Below are positions 26,778-35,799 of a stretch of DNA of 60,438 nt, piece after piece (position 1 is the first letter of the stretch; every line of letters starts with the position of its first letter). The position numbers and the translations under genes are program-made. This DNA is from Ruminococcus sp. (lineage in GTDB: Bacteria; Bacillota; Clostridia; Oscillospirales; Ruminococcaceae): positions 1-60,438 of the forward strand of contig JAISIH010000052.1 of assembly GCA_031262105.1 (NCBI GenBank), read 5' to 3'. The notes under the pieces were generated by a model that saw nothing but the letters and a program-made list of their open reading frames with translations, made no database searches and was not told where the DNA came from.

Positions 26778-27764
26778 TTATTTTGTATTAATTTTTGCGG
26801 TTATTTCGTCCATTATTTCCATTATACGGAGCGTTGTATCAAGAGGGATAATTTTACTTTCAAGCAAACCGGCGTTCATGCAAGCCTGTGCTTCCATAAC
26901 TTCGTATTCGTAGCCGTTGCAGAGGTGCGGCTCTGAAAATTCCTCGGTGAAGTTACCCCACTTGTCGAAGAGTTTGAAAGAATGTCCGTACCAGAAATCA
27001 GGCTCGGTTACAATTCGTCCCTCTGTTCCGACGATAACAGCCCTGTTGTCGTCTTCAATGTCAAATCCGACAACGCTCGAAGTATAGGCATTGCCGTAGT
27101 CGAAGACGATTACCTCGTCCCTGTCAACGCCGGTTTCGCCGATATATCCGCGAGAATAAAGGTCCTTGTAGTCATACCCCAAGAAACCGGTGAGGAAAGT
27201 TACGGAATAAACGCCCAGATCAAGGAGCGTTCCGCCGCCGAGGGCTTTGTTAAAGAAGCGGTTCTGCGGATCGTACATCTGCGCCTTTGAAATATCGACG
27301 CGAATCGTCTTTATTTCGCCGATTTTCCCCGCCTTGACGAGTTCGACAGCCTTGCGGTAATAGGGCAGACACCTCATCCACATTGCCTCCATGAAAAAGA
27401 GTTTCTTTTCGCGGGCAATCTTAATAAGCTCTGCCGTCTCGGACGCAGTAACCGTCAGGCTCTTTTCGCAGAGGACGTTTTTACCGTGTTCAAAACAGAG
27501 TTTTACGTTGTCGTAATGTATTGACGTGGGCGAAGCAACATATATAATGTCAATATCGGGGTCGGCGGCAAGCTCCTCATAGGTGCCGTAACAGCGTTTC
27601 GCTCCATACCGCTTCCCGAAGGCTTCCGCCTTTTCGAGTCCCCTCGAGGCAACTGCGGTAAGTTCCGCATCAGCCACAGAATTTATTGCATCGGCAAGGC
27701 GTTCGGCAATCCAACCTGTTGCCATAATACCCCATTTAGTAGTTTTTTCAGACATGAGTAACAC
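26778..27764 (-). CDS. Gfo/Idh/MocA family oxidoreductase
   Basis: KWGIMATGWIAERLADAI..., LCEKSLTVTASE, FFMEAMWMRCLP. Confidence 0.9.
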   Translation of the reverse strand: MLLMSEKTTKWGIMATGWIAERLADAINSVADAELTAVASRGLEKAEAFGKRYGAKRCYGTYEELAADPDIDIIYVASPTSIHYDNVKLCFEHGKNVLCEKSLTVTASETAELIKIAREKKLFFMEAMWMRCLPYYRKAVELVKAGKIGEIKTIRVDISKAQMYDPQNRFFNKALGGGTLLDLGVYSVTFLTGFLGYDYKDLYSRGYIGETGVDRDEVIVFDYGNAYTSSVVGFDIEDDNRAVIVGTEGRIVTEPDFWYGHSFKLFDKWGNFTEEFSEPHLCNGYEYEVMEAQACMNAGLLESKIIPLDTTLRIMEIMDEITAKINTK

Positions 27765-27852
27765 TCCTGAATTATTTTAGTTAATTATAACATAATAAAA
27801 TAGAAAATACAAGGCTTAAATTATTAAATTTATACTAATTGCGGGTAAAATT

Positions 27853-29361
27853 ATGATACCGAAGACGCCATTTGATAAACCGAACTCAAGCGACTATAAA
27901 GATTATCCGCTTGTAACCGATTTGTCCGAAAATATCGACAATGTTAAAAATATCATGTCGCAAAGTTCCGACCTGCTTGTGAACGAATTCACGATCGGGA
28001 ACACAAAGCTTGTGCTGCTCTGCCTTGAGGGCATGGTTTCAACGGGTACGCTCGCCGATATGATACTCTACCCCATGACGACAATTACCCTCCCGCCCGG
28101 GGAAAATGCCGATAGCGTTACCATATATAACCACATTAAGGATAATATGCTGCTCGGCATCGACAGGCTTGTTACCGCGAAGATTTCGGACGTTATAAAG
28201 CGGCTGATGGCGGGATTTGCGATAATAATGGTTGACGGAATTGCTTCGGCGTTCTGTTACGGGGCGCAGGGGTATAACACGCGCGGTGTGGGAGAACCGT
28301 CCTCCGAGGGGAATCTTCGCGGCTCTCGCGAGGGCTTCGTCGAAACTGTCCGAACGAATATGTCGATGATAAGGCGCAGAATAAAATCGCCGCTCCTTAA
28401 ATTTGACCTCTTTCAGGTTTCGACAAAATCGAACAACGACGTCGTGATGTGCTATATGACGGATCGTGTTCCGAAAAAGCTTCTTGCGGATATAAAGCGG
28501 AAGCTCCTTAATATGCAGATGGAGTCGGTTATCGAGAGCGGTTATGTCGAGCCTTATCTTAACGAGACGAAACTTTCGGTTTTTTCCGGCGTGTCGGTTA
28601 CGGAACGCCCCGACGTCTTCACCGCGAAGCTCCTTGAGGGGAAAATCGGGGTGCTAATCGACGGAACGCCCTTTTCAATCGTCCTGCCCTTCCTTTTTAT
28701 CGAAAATTTCCAGACCATCGACGACTACACCTCCCGCCCGTTCTACACAACCCTTGTAAGGTTAATCCGCTATCTTTCGTTCTTTATCTCAATCTTCCTG
28801 CCCGCCCTATATGTTGCAGTAATAAATTTCCACCCCGAACTCTTTAACCACACGCTTCTTGTTACCCTTGCGGAGGCGGAGGAACAGTCCGCGTTCCCGC
28901 TTGCGATTGAGGCGATAATTATCCTGCTTGCGTATGAAATTATCCGCGAATCGAGTCTGCGCCTGCCGAAAAGCATCGGCGGGGGAGTTTCGATAATTGG
29001 CGGGCTTATAATCGGCGACACCGCCGTCTCAGCCGGGATTATATCGAACCCGATACTGCTTGTCTGCGCGATTGCGGTTATTGCGTCCTTCCTTATCCCG
29101 AATCTTTACCAGCCTGTCGCGTTTTTGCGGATTATCGCAGTTATCGCCGGAGGTGTCGCCGGGCTATATGGAATAGCACTCTTTGCGGCAGTTTTGCTTA
29201 TAAATATATGCTCGCTCGAAAGCTATGGGGCGCCTGTAACTGCGCCTGTCTCGCCCTTCACGGCACGTTCAATGCGCGACGTCCTCACAAGAATAAGCAT
29301 GAAAAGCATGGTTAAGGATAAAATTACCATCGAAAAGCTCAACGGGGTTAATATGAAATGA
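27853..29361 (+). CDS. Spore germination protein, GerA family (GerAA/GerKA-like)
   Basis: LPGENADS..., RGSREGFVETVRTNMSMIRRRIKSPLLKF, FVNSL-like FSIVLPFLFIENFQTIDDYTSRPFYTTLVRLIRY. Confidence 0.92.
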   Translation: MIPKTPFDKPNSSDYKDYPLVTDLSENIDNVKNIMSQSSDLLVNEFTIGNTKLVLLCLEGMVSTGTLADMILYPMTTITLPPGENADSVTIYNHIKDNMLLGIDRLVTAKISDVIKRLMAGFAIIMVDGIASAFCYGAQGYNTRGVGEPSSEGNLRGSREGFVETVRTNMSMIRRRIKSPLLKFDLFQVSTKSNNDVVMCYMTDRVPKKLLADIKRKLLNMQMESVIESGYVEPYLNETKLSVFSGVSVTERPDVFTAKLLEGKIGVLIDGTPFSIVLPFLFIENFQTIDDYTSRPFYTTLVRLIRYLSFFISIFLPALYVAVINFHPELFNHTLLVTLAEAEEQSAFPLAIEAIIILLAYEIIRESSLRLPKSIGGGVSIIGGLIIGDTAVSAGIISNPILLVCAIAVIASFLIPNLYQPVAFLRIIAVIAGGVAGLYGIALFAAVLLINICSLESYGAPVTAPVSPFTARSMRDVLTRISMKSMVKDKITIEKLNGVNMK

Positions 29362-30458
29362 CTACTCAGAAAAAAATCGGTTGGGGACAGGCACTGCTAA
29401 TCCTTCTCTGTTGCCGCTCATTCGGATTGATGACCTTTGTACCGCTCCTGTCCGAAGATTTTGCTGTCTCGGAACAGATGACGGCGGTCGTCATCTCGGC
29501 GGTTTTACAGCTGATTATATGTATACCTCTCCTTATATTTACCAAAAAACATCCGATGGTCAGCATAACCGAAGTCGCAGGGCGAAAGAAAAGCTTCATA
29601 GGTTTTCTGCTGATTGCAATCTGCTTTCTCTTCTTTGTCTGCGAAACGGCGGACTCGCTCCTTTCGTTCCAGATTTTTCTGGGCGACAGGTTCTTCAAAA
29701 CCGCGAATCCGTATCTTTGGATCGGGGTGTTCCTTGTAATCTGCGTTTACTGCGCGATAATCGGCATCGAGGGGATTGCGCGGTCGAGCACCGCCGTCTT
29801 CGTTATCCTTATCATAATGCTGATAACTATGGCGGTAACGTCCGCGCGGGATTTCGACCCGGTTAATATTTACGTAACCGCGCCGAAAGGAACGATAATA
29901 TTCGCCGTAATAGACGAGCTTGCAAAGAACGGCGAAATCGTCGCGCTTGCGTTTTTATGCAAATATATCCCGGCGAAATTAGGGAGAACGGTTTACGGCT
30001 TGCTAATCGGGAAGGTTATCCTTACCCTTGCGGTGCTAACGCTTATTCAAGGGGTTTTGGGAGATTTTGCAATGCTAACCGATTACCCGTTTTTAGCTGT
30101 CGGAGCATACGCCGGGGTTAATTTCCTCCAACGCGCCGACGCGGTATATTTGGTGGTATGGACAATGACGGCGGTGCTTAAAACCGCGCTTTATATCAAC
30201 ATCAGTGCAGGACTTTTAACGGAATCTTTCCCGAAACTTCGCGGGAGTGCGGTTATATCGGCGGCGATAATCTATCTTATAACCCTGCCTTTCCTAAAGG
30301 TTGACACAACACTTTCCGCCGTTTACGGCAGTCTGCCGTTCGTTATCGCGCAGGTAATAATTGTCTTTTTAGCTCCCCTAATCGAGATAATTTTCTTACG
30401 AAAGGAGATGACGCATGAAAAAATTACTTCCGATATTTCTTATAATGGCAATCCTTAG
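29358..30458 (+). CDS. Endospore germination permease, GerAB family
   Basis: Polytopic membrane protein directly after the gerA-type gene; ATGA overlap. Confidence 0.85.
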   Translation: MTTQKKIGWGQALLILLCCRSFGLMTFVPLLSEDFAVSEQMTAVVISAVLQLIICIPLLIFTKKHPMVSITEVAGRKKSFIGFLLIAICFLFFVCETADSLLSFQIFLGDRFFKTANPYLWIGVFLVICVYCAIIGIEGIARSSTAVFVILIIMLITMAVTSARDFDPVNIYVTAPKGTIIFAVIDELAKNGEIVALAFLCKYIPAKLGRTVYGLLIGKVILTLAVLTLIQGVLGDFAMLTDYPFLAVGAYAGVNFLQRADAVYLVVWTMTAVLKTALYINISAGLLTESFPKLRGSAVISAAIIYLITLPFLKVDTTLSAVYGSLPFVIAQVIIVFLAPLIEIIFLRKEMTHEKITSDISYNGNP

Positions 30459-31413
30459 CGGATGCACGGCAGCGGGTTTACAGGTTAACGAACGCGCTTT
30501 TGTACAGCTTTTCGGCATGGAAAAAACAGGCGGAATTTACCACGTTTATATGCAGCTTCTCGACAACGAGACGGTTGACGGCGAGGGGATAACCATTTTA
30601 GGTGCGGTCGCCGATGCGGAGCTTAAACAGGGGAAGAAGCTTTTTTTAGGGCAGATGAAACTTTTTGTCATGGGCGACGGTTTCTCAAACCTTTCTGAGG
30701 AACTTAACGTCTTTTTATCCGGCGATATCTGCCCTGCCTGTCCGATACTCTATTCGGAAGAGCCGGGGGAGATTGCAGCTTCAAAAAAACCGGCGGAAGA
30801 AATCTTAGCGGAGCTTAATGTCTATTCCTCACAGGGCAAAAGCGTCCTGACACCGCTTACGGAGATTGCCGCGAAATCGGCGGGGAATTTTACTTCTGCG
30901 GCAGTCCCGAAAGTAACCTTCGAGGAAGAAGAAATCGCTTTCGACGGATTAGTGTTAATCTCGAAGCGCGGGAAGATCGGAACGCTTAAAAATGAGGAGG
31001 CTCTCGGCTTAAAACTCCTCTGCGGCGGCATTGAAAACAGAGACAGAATTACCGTTTCGATGATAACAGACGGTGAAAGGGTTTCGGGGGAGATATTAGC
31101 GATAAAAGCGAAGCCCGAGCTTAATATGCGCGACGGCGTGCTTGTCCTTCGCGAGCGGATTAAAATCCACGCCGACATAACCGAAAAGCCGGCTGACATG
31201 AGCGAAACTGCCGCGCTTAACGCAATTACCTCATATGTGGAACAAGCCGTCTATAATGCCTATGTGATAACCGTTCAGGAAATGGACACCGATGTTTTCG
31301 GCTTAGGGAAGCTTATAAGGAAACATTTAGGCGAAGTTTACGAAAGCTACGAGCAAACCCCGCAAGTTTACCGGCAAAACAGCATCATCAGCATAGAAGC
31401 AGAAACAATATAA
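30415..31413 (+). CDS. Ger(x)C family spore germination lipoprotein
   Basis: MKKLLPIFLIMAILSGCTAAGLQVNERAFVQLFGMEKT; AAAGGAG SD at ~30400. Confidence 0.85.
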   Translation: MKKLLPIFLIMAILSGCTAAGLQVNERAFVQLFGMEKTGGIYHVYMQLLDNETVDGEGITILGAVADAELKQGKKLFLGQMKLFVMGDGFSNLSEELNVFLSGDICPACPILYSEEPGEIAASKKPAEEILAELNVYSSQGKSVLTPLTEIAAKSAGNFTSAAVPKVTFEEEEIAFDGLVLISKRGKIGTLKNEEALGLKLLCGGIENRDRITVSMITDGERVSGEILAIKAKPELNMRDGVLVLRERIKIHADITEKPADMSETAALNAITSYVEQAVYNAYVITVQEMDTDVFGLGKLIRKHLGEVYESYEQTPQVYRQNSIISIEAETI

Positions 31414-31416
31414 AAA

Positions 31417-31439
31417 TCGCGGCGAAAAACTCGCCGCGA
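31417..31439 (+). terminator. Hairpin after ger operon
   Basis: TCGCGGCGA-AAAAC-TCGCCGCGA; weak T-tract. Confidence 0.5.
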
Positions 31440-31468
31440 ATTTCACGAAACCAAGAAACAAAAGCCAA

Positions 31469-31520
31469 AATCCCGCGCAAAGCGCGTTCTGTACTCTGTC
31501 CTCTCGCCTCTGTCTTCTGT
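31469..31520. repeat. Dispersed intergenic repeat copy A: GC hairpin + YTCTGTC heptads
   Basis: aatcccgcgcaaagcgcgttctgt identical (24 bp) to 37154-37177, followed by CTCTGTC/CTCTCGC/CTCTGTC/TTCTGTA. Confidence 0.85.
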
Positions 31521-31524
31521 AATT

Positions 31525-31695
31525 CTATTCTGCTGCCGGAGCGGAAACAGGGCAAACGTCTGCGCAAGCGCCGCAGTCTATGCATTTTTCCGGGTCAACC
31601 ACATAGAGAGAATCGCCTTCGGAAATGGCGTCGTTGGGGCAAGCATCTGCGCAAGCGCCGCAGGAAATACAATCACTGCTGATTTTATATGCCAT
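31525..31695 (-). CDS. 2[4Fe-4S] ferredoxin, 56 aa (below ORF track cutoff)
   Basis: Manual translation MAYKISSDCISCGACADACPNDAISEGDSLYVVDPEKCIDCGACADVCPVSAPAAE; two CxxCxxCxxxCP motifs. Confidence 0.95.
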   Translation of the reverse strand: MAYKISSDCISCGACADACPNDAISEGDSLYVVDPEKCIDCGACADVCPVSAPAAE

Positions 31696-31822
31696 AAGTA
31701 GCACCTCATTCTAAATATTTACCATAATAAGCAAAATCAATCGCCTATCTACTGTAATAGTTTAACTCAAAATTTCACAAAAATCAAGTGATTTTTAAAA
31801 TATTCATAAAAAAGTCACAAGT

Positions 31823-32956
31823 TTAGAGACGAGATATGAAATCGCGATAGTTAAATTTCCTCGCCGTTATAAATTCATCATCAATTGTTCTAAAGATAAT
31901 CGAGGGGAGCTTCATTCCGTTGAAGGTGTTGTTTTTTACCATGGTGTAAATTGCCATATCGCAGAATACCACTTCATCGCCCCGAACAAGCGGTTCTTTG
32001 AAGGAATATTCTCCCATAACGTCCCCGGCAAGGCAGGTCCCCCCCGCAAGGATATAGCTGTGGGGCAAAGCTCCGGGCAGCCCCGCGCCGATAACCTCCG
32101 GGCGATAGGGCATCTCAAGCACGTCCGGCATATGACAAGCCGCCGACGCGTCAAGTATCGCAATTTCCTTATCCTTCACACGAATAACGTCAAGCACCCG
32201 CGTAACCAAAAATCCCGCATTCTGCGCAACAGCCTCGCCCGGCTCAAGATAAACGTCAACGTCAAATTCTTGTCTGAAATTTATGATAAGCGTTATAAGC
32301 TTCTCAATGTCATAACCCTTTTCGGTTATCCGCTGACCGCCGCCGAAGTTAACCCAGTTAACCGAGTGGAGATACTTTGAAAAATTCTTCTTAACCGCCG
32401 TCAGTGTCCGTTCAAGGACATCCGCGCCCTGCTCGCACATAGTATGAAAGTGCAGCCCGGTTATCGCCTCCGGAAGCCTTTCCGGCATATCACCAATCCT
32501 CGTCCCAAGCCTCGAATATTCCGAACACGGATTATATATCTCCTGCGAAATTTCAGAATACTCCGGGTTAATCCGCAGTCCCACTTCTTTCTTCTTATCC
32601 GATTTCTTTATCTCCGGATAATAAAGCTTAAACTGCCCCAAATTGTTAAACACTATATGATCGCAAATTTTAACAATGTGCGGGAAATCTTCCGTATTAT
32701 ACGCCGGCGAATATATATGATTCTCTCGCCCCGGCATCTTATCACACGCAAGCTCCGCCTCATAAACCCCCGACGCACACGTCCCGTCCAAAAAATCACT
32801 CATAAGCGGATACATCGAATACGCCGAAAACGCCTTTTGCGCAAGCAGAATTTTACACCCGGAACGTGTCGCCACATCCTTCAAAATCCCCAAGTTGCCA
32901 AAAAGCAAATTCTCATCAATTACATACGCCGGCGTTTTAAACGGATACCGCTCCAT
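31823..32956 (-). CDS. nspC: Carboxynorspermidine decarboxylase
   Basis: LHFHTMCEQGADVLERTLTAVKKNF...VNWVNFGGGQRITEKGYDIEKL; PLP-dependent alanine-racemase-fold decarboxylase pattern. Confidence 0.85.
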   Translation of the reverse strand: MERYPFKTPAYVIDENLLFGNLGILKDVATRSGCKILLAQKAFSAYSMYPLMSDFLDGTCASGVYEAELACDKMPGRENHIYSPAYNTEDFPHIVKICDHIVFNNLGQFKLYYPEIKKSDKKKEVGLRINPEYSEISQEIYNPCSEYSRLGTRIGDMPERLPEAITGLHFHTMCEQGADVLERTLTAVKKNFSKYLHSVNWVNFGGGQRITEKGYDIEKLITLIINFRQEFDVDVYLEPGEAVAQNAGFLVTRVLDVIRVKDKEIAILDASAACHMPDVLEMPYRPEVIGAGLPGALPHSYILAGGTCLAGDVMGEYSFKEPLVRGDEVVFCDMAIYTMVKNNTFNGMKLPSIIFRTIDDEFITARKFNYRDFISRL

Positions 32957-32961
32957 AAAGA

Positions 32962-33147
32962 TTAGTTCTCGCTTCTGTTATTCGGTTCGTATTTGTAGCC
33001 CATCAGCTGCGCTTCTAAGTTTCTTTTCATTGCGGCGCGATAGTCATTGCGAAGCCTTGCTTGCTCTTCCTTTTCATCGGGGGAGAGCGGGGATATCTTC
33101 GCTTTTCTTGCAAGCTCGTTAATACGGGCAATCTGTATATCTGTCAT
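32962..33147 (-). CDS. DUF896 (YnzC-like) protein
   Basis: IARINELARKAKISPLSPDEKEEQARLRNDYRAAMKRNLEAQL. Confidence 0.88.
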   Translation of the reverse strand: MTDIQIARINELARKAKISPLSPDEKEEQARLRNDYRAAMKRNLEAQLMGYKYEPNNRSEN

Positions 33148-34334
33148 TATGAAAGCAGCGCAAGGGTGTCGCGTGCGATTAAAAGTTCCTCATTTGTCGG
33201 AACAACCCACACATCGGTTTTTCCGCAGGAGATTTTTTTAAGCTCGCCGCGAGATTTGTTAGCCTGCTCGTCTATTTTAATACCGAGGAATTCGAGCCCT
33301 TCACAGGACGTCAAGCGAACATCGGTTGCGTTTTCGCCTATCCCGCCGGTAAATAAAACCGCATCTAAGCCGCCCATTGCCGCGGCGAATGCGCCGATAT
33401 ATTTTTTAATCTGATACGAGAGCATCTTTTTTGCAAGCAAAGCACGCTTGTTTCCGCTCTCAGCCGCCTCACCGACGTCGCGGTTATCGGAAGAAACCCC
33501 CGAAATACCCAAAAGCCCCGATTTTTTATTCATATAATCGGACATCTGCGAGGGCGTGAAGCCGTGCTTTTCCATAACGTAGGTTACGGCGGACGGATCA
33601 ACCGATCCTGTACGTGTCCCCATTAAAAGACCGTCGAGAGGGGTAAATCCCATCGTTGTATCGACCGATTCGCCGCCCTTCACGGCGGTTATCGAAGAAC
33701 CATTCCCGAGGTGACAGGAGACGATTTTTAAGTCCTTTATATCCTTCCCCATAGCCTTCGCAAGCGCGGCGGAAACAAAGCGGTGGGATGTCCCGTGGAA
33801 GCCGTAACGCCTTACCTTAAGTTCCTCGTAATCTTCATAGGGAAGCCCGAACATGAATGCCTCTTCCGGCATTGTTTGGTGAAAAGCCGTGTCAAAGACA
33901 ACCGCCTGCGGAACACTCTCCGGCAGAACCTTCTTACACGCCCAAAGTGCAAGCGCGTGGGGGTGATTATGCACCGGCGCAAGCTCTTTCAAGTCGTCGA
34001 TTTTTTGTATAATATCGTCGGTAACTATAACCGTTTTCGAGAAAATCTCCGCACCCTGCACGATACGATGCCCGACAGCCGCAATCTCGCTCATTGAGTC
34101 AATAACTTTCGCGTCCGATTCTGTCAAAACCCAAACAAGCTTCTCGAAAGCTTCTGTGTGTGTGGGGAAGTCGTGGTCGGCGTCATAGACCCTGCCGTCC
34201 GAGGCTGTATGCTTGATGTGTCCGCCGATGCCGATTCTGTCGGCGTTGCCCTTTGCCAAAACGCTCTCGTCGTTCATATCAAGAAGCTGATACTTAAGGC
34301 TCGAACTGCCGGCATTGATTACCAAAATTAACAT
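33147..34334 (-). CDS. ackA: Acetate kinase
   Basis: LVINAGSSSLKYQLLDM..., RRYGFHGTSHRFVS, CHLGNGSSITAVKGG, FTGGIGEN. Confidence 0.97.
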   Translation of the reverse strand: MLILVINAGSSSLKYQLLDMNDESVLAKGNADRIGIGGHIKHTASDGRVYDADHDFPTHTEAFEKLVWVLTESDAKVIDSMSEIAAVGHRIVQGAEIFSKTVIVTDDIIQKIDDLKELAPVHNHPHALALWACKKVLPESVPQAVVFDTAFHQTMPEEAFMFGLPYEDYEELKVRRYGFHGTSHRFVSAALAKAMGKDIKDLKIVSCHLGNGSSITAVKGGESVDTTMGFTPLDGLLMGTRTGSVDPSAVTYVMEKHGFTPSQMSDYMNKKSGLLGISGVSSDNRDVGEAAESGNKRALLAKKMLSYQIKKYIGAFAAAMGGLDAVLFTGGIGENATDVRLTSCEGLEFLGIKIDEQANKSRGELKKISCGKTDVWVVPTNEELLIARDTLALLS

Positions 34335-34395
34335 ATATTATTACACCCGTTCCGGATTATTTTTTACGTCAAAAAATCTTAACCTCTAAAGAACA

Positions 34396-34424
34396 ATTAT
34401 ACCACTAAAATATTAACAAATCAA
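34396..34424 (-). promoter_or_regulatory. Promoter upstream of ackA
   Basis: Minus strand TTGATT - 17 bp - TATAAT. Confidence 0.6.
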
Positions 34425-34506
34425 TTTAATGGAATAAACTTAAAGAAAAAATTACTTTTTGTCCAAATTCAGGACATAAATTCTAAACAAATTGCTTTAA
34501 TTATCT

Positions 34507-35103
34507 CTAACTATAATGCTGTTCACAAGCGGTAATTATGTAACCGCGTTCGCGGATTGTGTTAATTTCAGCATCGCGAATGTTATAGATGTCAATGTGG
34601 CGAATCATCTGCGCGAGGGTTGAACCCTTCATCTTTACATAGGACTCTTTAAGCGTCCATATGCGGTAGAATTCCTCATCCTTTAGCGGCGCGGAGTCGA
34701 GCATAGACCGTTCATGCTCTGTAAAAAAGCGTTTCGGCAGCCTTATATCGTAGCTCCTGATCCTTTCAACGTCGATCCCGACAGGCTTGTTGCTGTGGAC
34801 GAATGCAATACAGCCCTCGGAGTGCGAAATGTTAAAGTGGAAGTTGTCAACGTCGGCGATGGCGGGCTTTCCGTTTTCGTTATAGATGAAAGACTGCGCC
34901 TTCTCGGGGATACCCGTAACCTTCGCGATACATTCGCGGGCAAAAACCGCCGCCATGAGTGAGACTACCTTGCTGTGCGGGGAGTGGAGGCGGAGGATTT
35001 TTTCGCGGCGTTCGTATGAGAGCCGCTCGAAATAGCCCTCGTATTCCTTCGGAACTTCGGTAAGGTCGGGGTCAATCTCGGGGAAAAATGTTTTAATTAT
35101 CAT
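34507..35103 (-). CDS. 4'-phosphopantetheinyl transferase superfamily protein
   Basis: FNISHSEGCIAFVHSNKPVGIDVERIR, FYRIWTLKESYVKMKGSTL. Confidence 0.88.
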   Translation of the reverse strand: MIIKTFFPEIDPDLTEVPKEYEGYFERLSYERREKILRLHSPHSKVVSLMAAVFARECIAKVTGIPEKAQSFIYNENGKPAIADVDNFHFNISHSEGCIAFVHSNKPVGIDVERIRSYDIRLPKRFFTEHERSMLDSAPLKDEEFYRIWTLKESYVKMKGSTLAQMIRHIDIYNIRDAEINTIRERGYIITACEQHYS

Positions 35104-35112
35104 TTTTGTCCT

Positions 35113-35778
35113 TTACATATCGGAAATATATTTTTTATACGCGTTAAGGTAGATAAACCCTGAAATAACGGTGAGGAGAACGGAAATCCAGAGCATTATC
35201 GTGAAGATTAACGACAGCGTAGCGTTTAAGCCTGTGTTGCCGCCGTCCATCATTATGAGTGAGACGAGGATGAATATTATTGTAACCATGGTAAATGCGG
35301 TTTTGAGTTTCCCCCAAATCCCCGCCGATACAACGATACCTTTATCGGCAACCACGAGCCGCAGCCCCGAAACCATAAATTCGCGGGCAAGGATAATTAT
35401 GACGGGGATCGGGTTAACAATCTTAAGGTAACAGAAGCAGACGAGTGCCGCCGCGACTAAAATCTTATCGGCGAGAGGGTCGGCGAACTTCCCGAAGGTT
35501 GTTTCAAGGTCGTATTCGCGGGAGATATAGCCGTCCAAGAAGTCCGTTATGCTTGCGACGACGAATATTATCAGCGCGGCGATATAGTTAATTTTTACGG
35601 TAAAGATAAGCTCACCGATGCTTAGAAAAATCGCGAAAAATGGTACAAGAATAATACGGAGCATCGTCAATCTGTTCGGCAGGTTCATGCCGTAACGCTT
35701 GTTAACCGGGGGAACGTCTGCAAAATTTTCTATTACAACCGGTTCATCGTCGGATTGTGCTTTTTTCTTATCTGACAT
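35113..35778 (-). CDS. pgsA: CDP-diacylglycerol--glycerol-3-phosphate 3-phosphatidyltransferase
   Basis: CDP-alcohol phosphotransferase motif SITDFLDGYISREYDLETTFGKFADPLADK. Confidence 0.92.
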   Translation of the reverse strand: MSDKKKAQSDDEPVVIENFADVPPVNKRYGMNLPNRLTMLRIILVPFFAIFLSIGELIFTVKINYIAALIIFVVASITDFLDGYISREYDLETTFGKFADPLADKILVAAALVCFCYLKIVNPIPVIIILAREFMVSGLRLVVADKGIVVSAGIWGKLKTAFTMVTIIFILVSLIMMDGGNTGLNATLSLIFTIMLWISVLLTVISGFIYLNAYKKYISDM

Positions 35779-35799
35779 ATTTATACCTCACGTTTTGTT

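Noticed and set aside
32444-32965. 173-aa Arg-rich plus-strand ORF opposite nspC
   Set aside because: Antisense shadow ORF with biased composition and no family resemblance.
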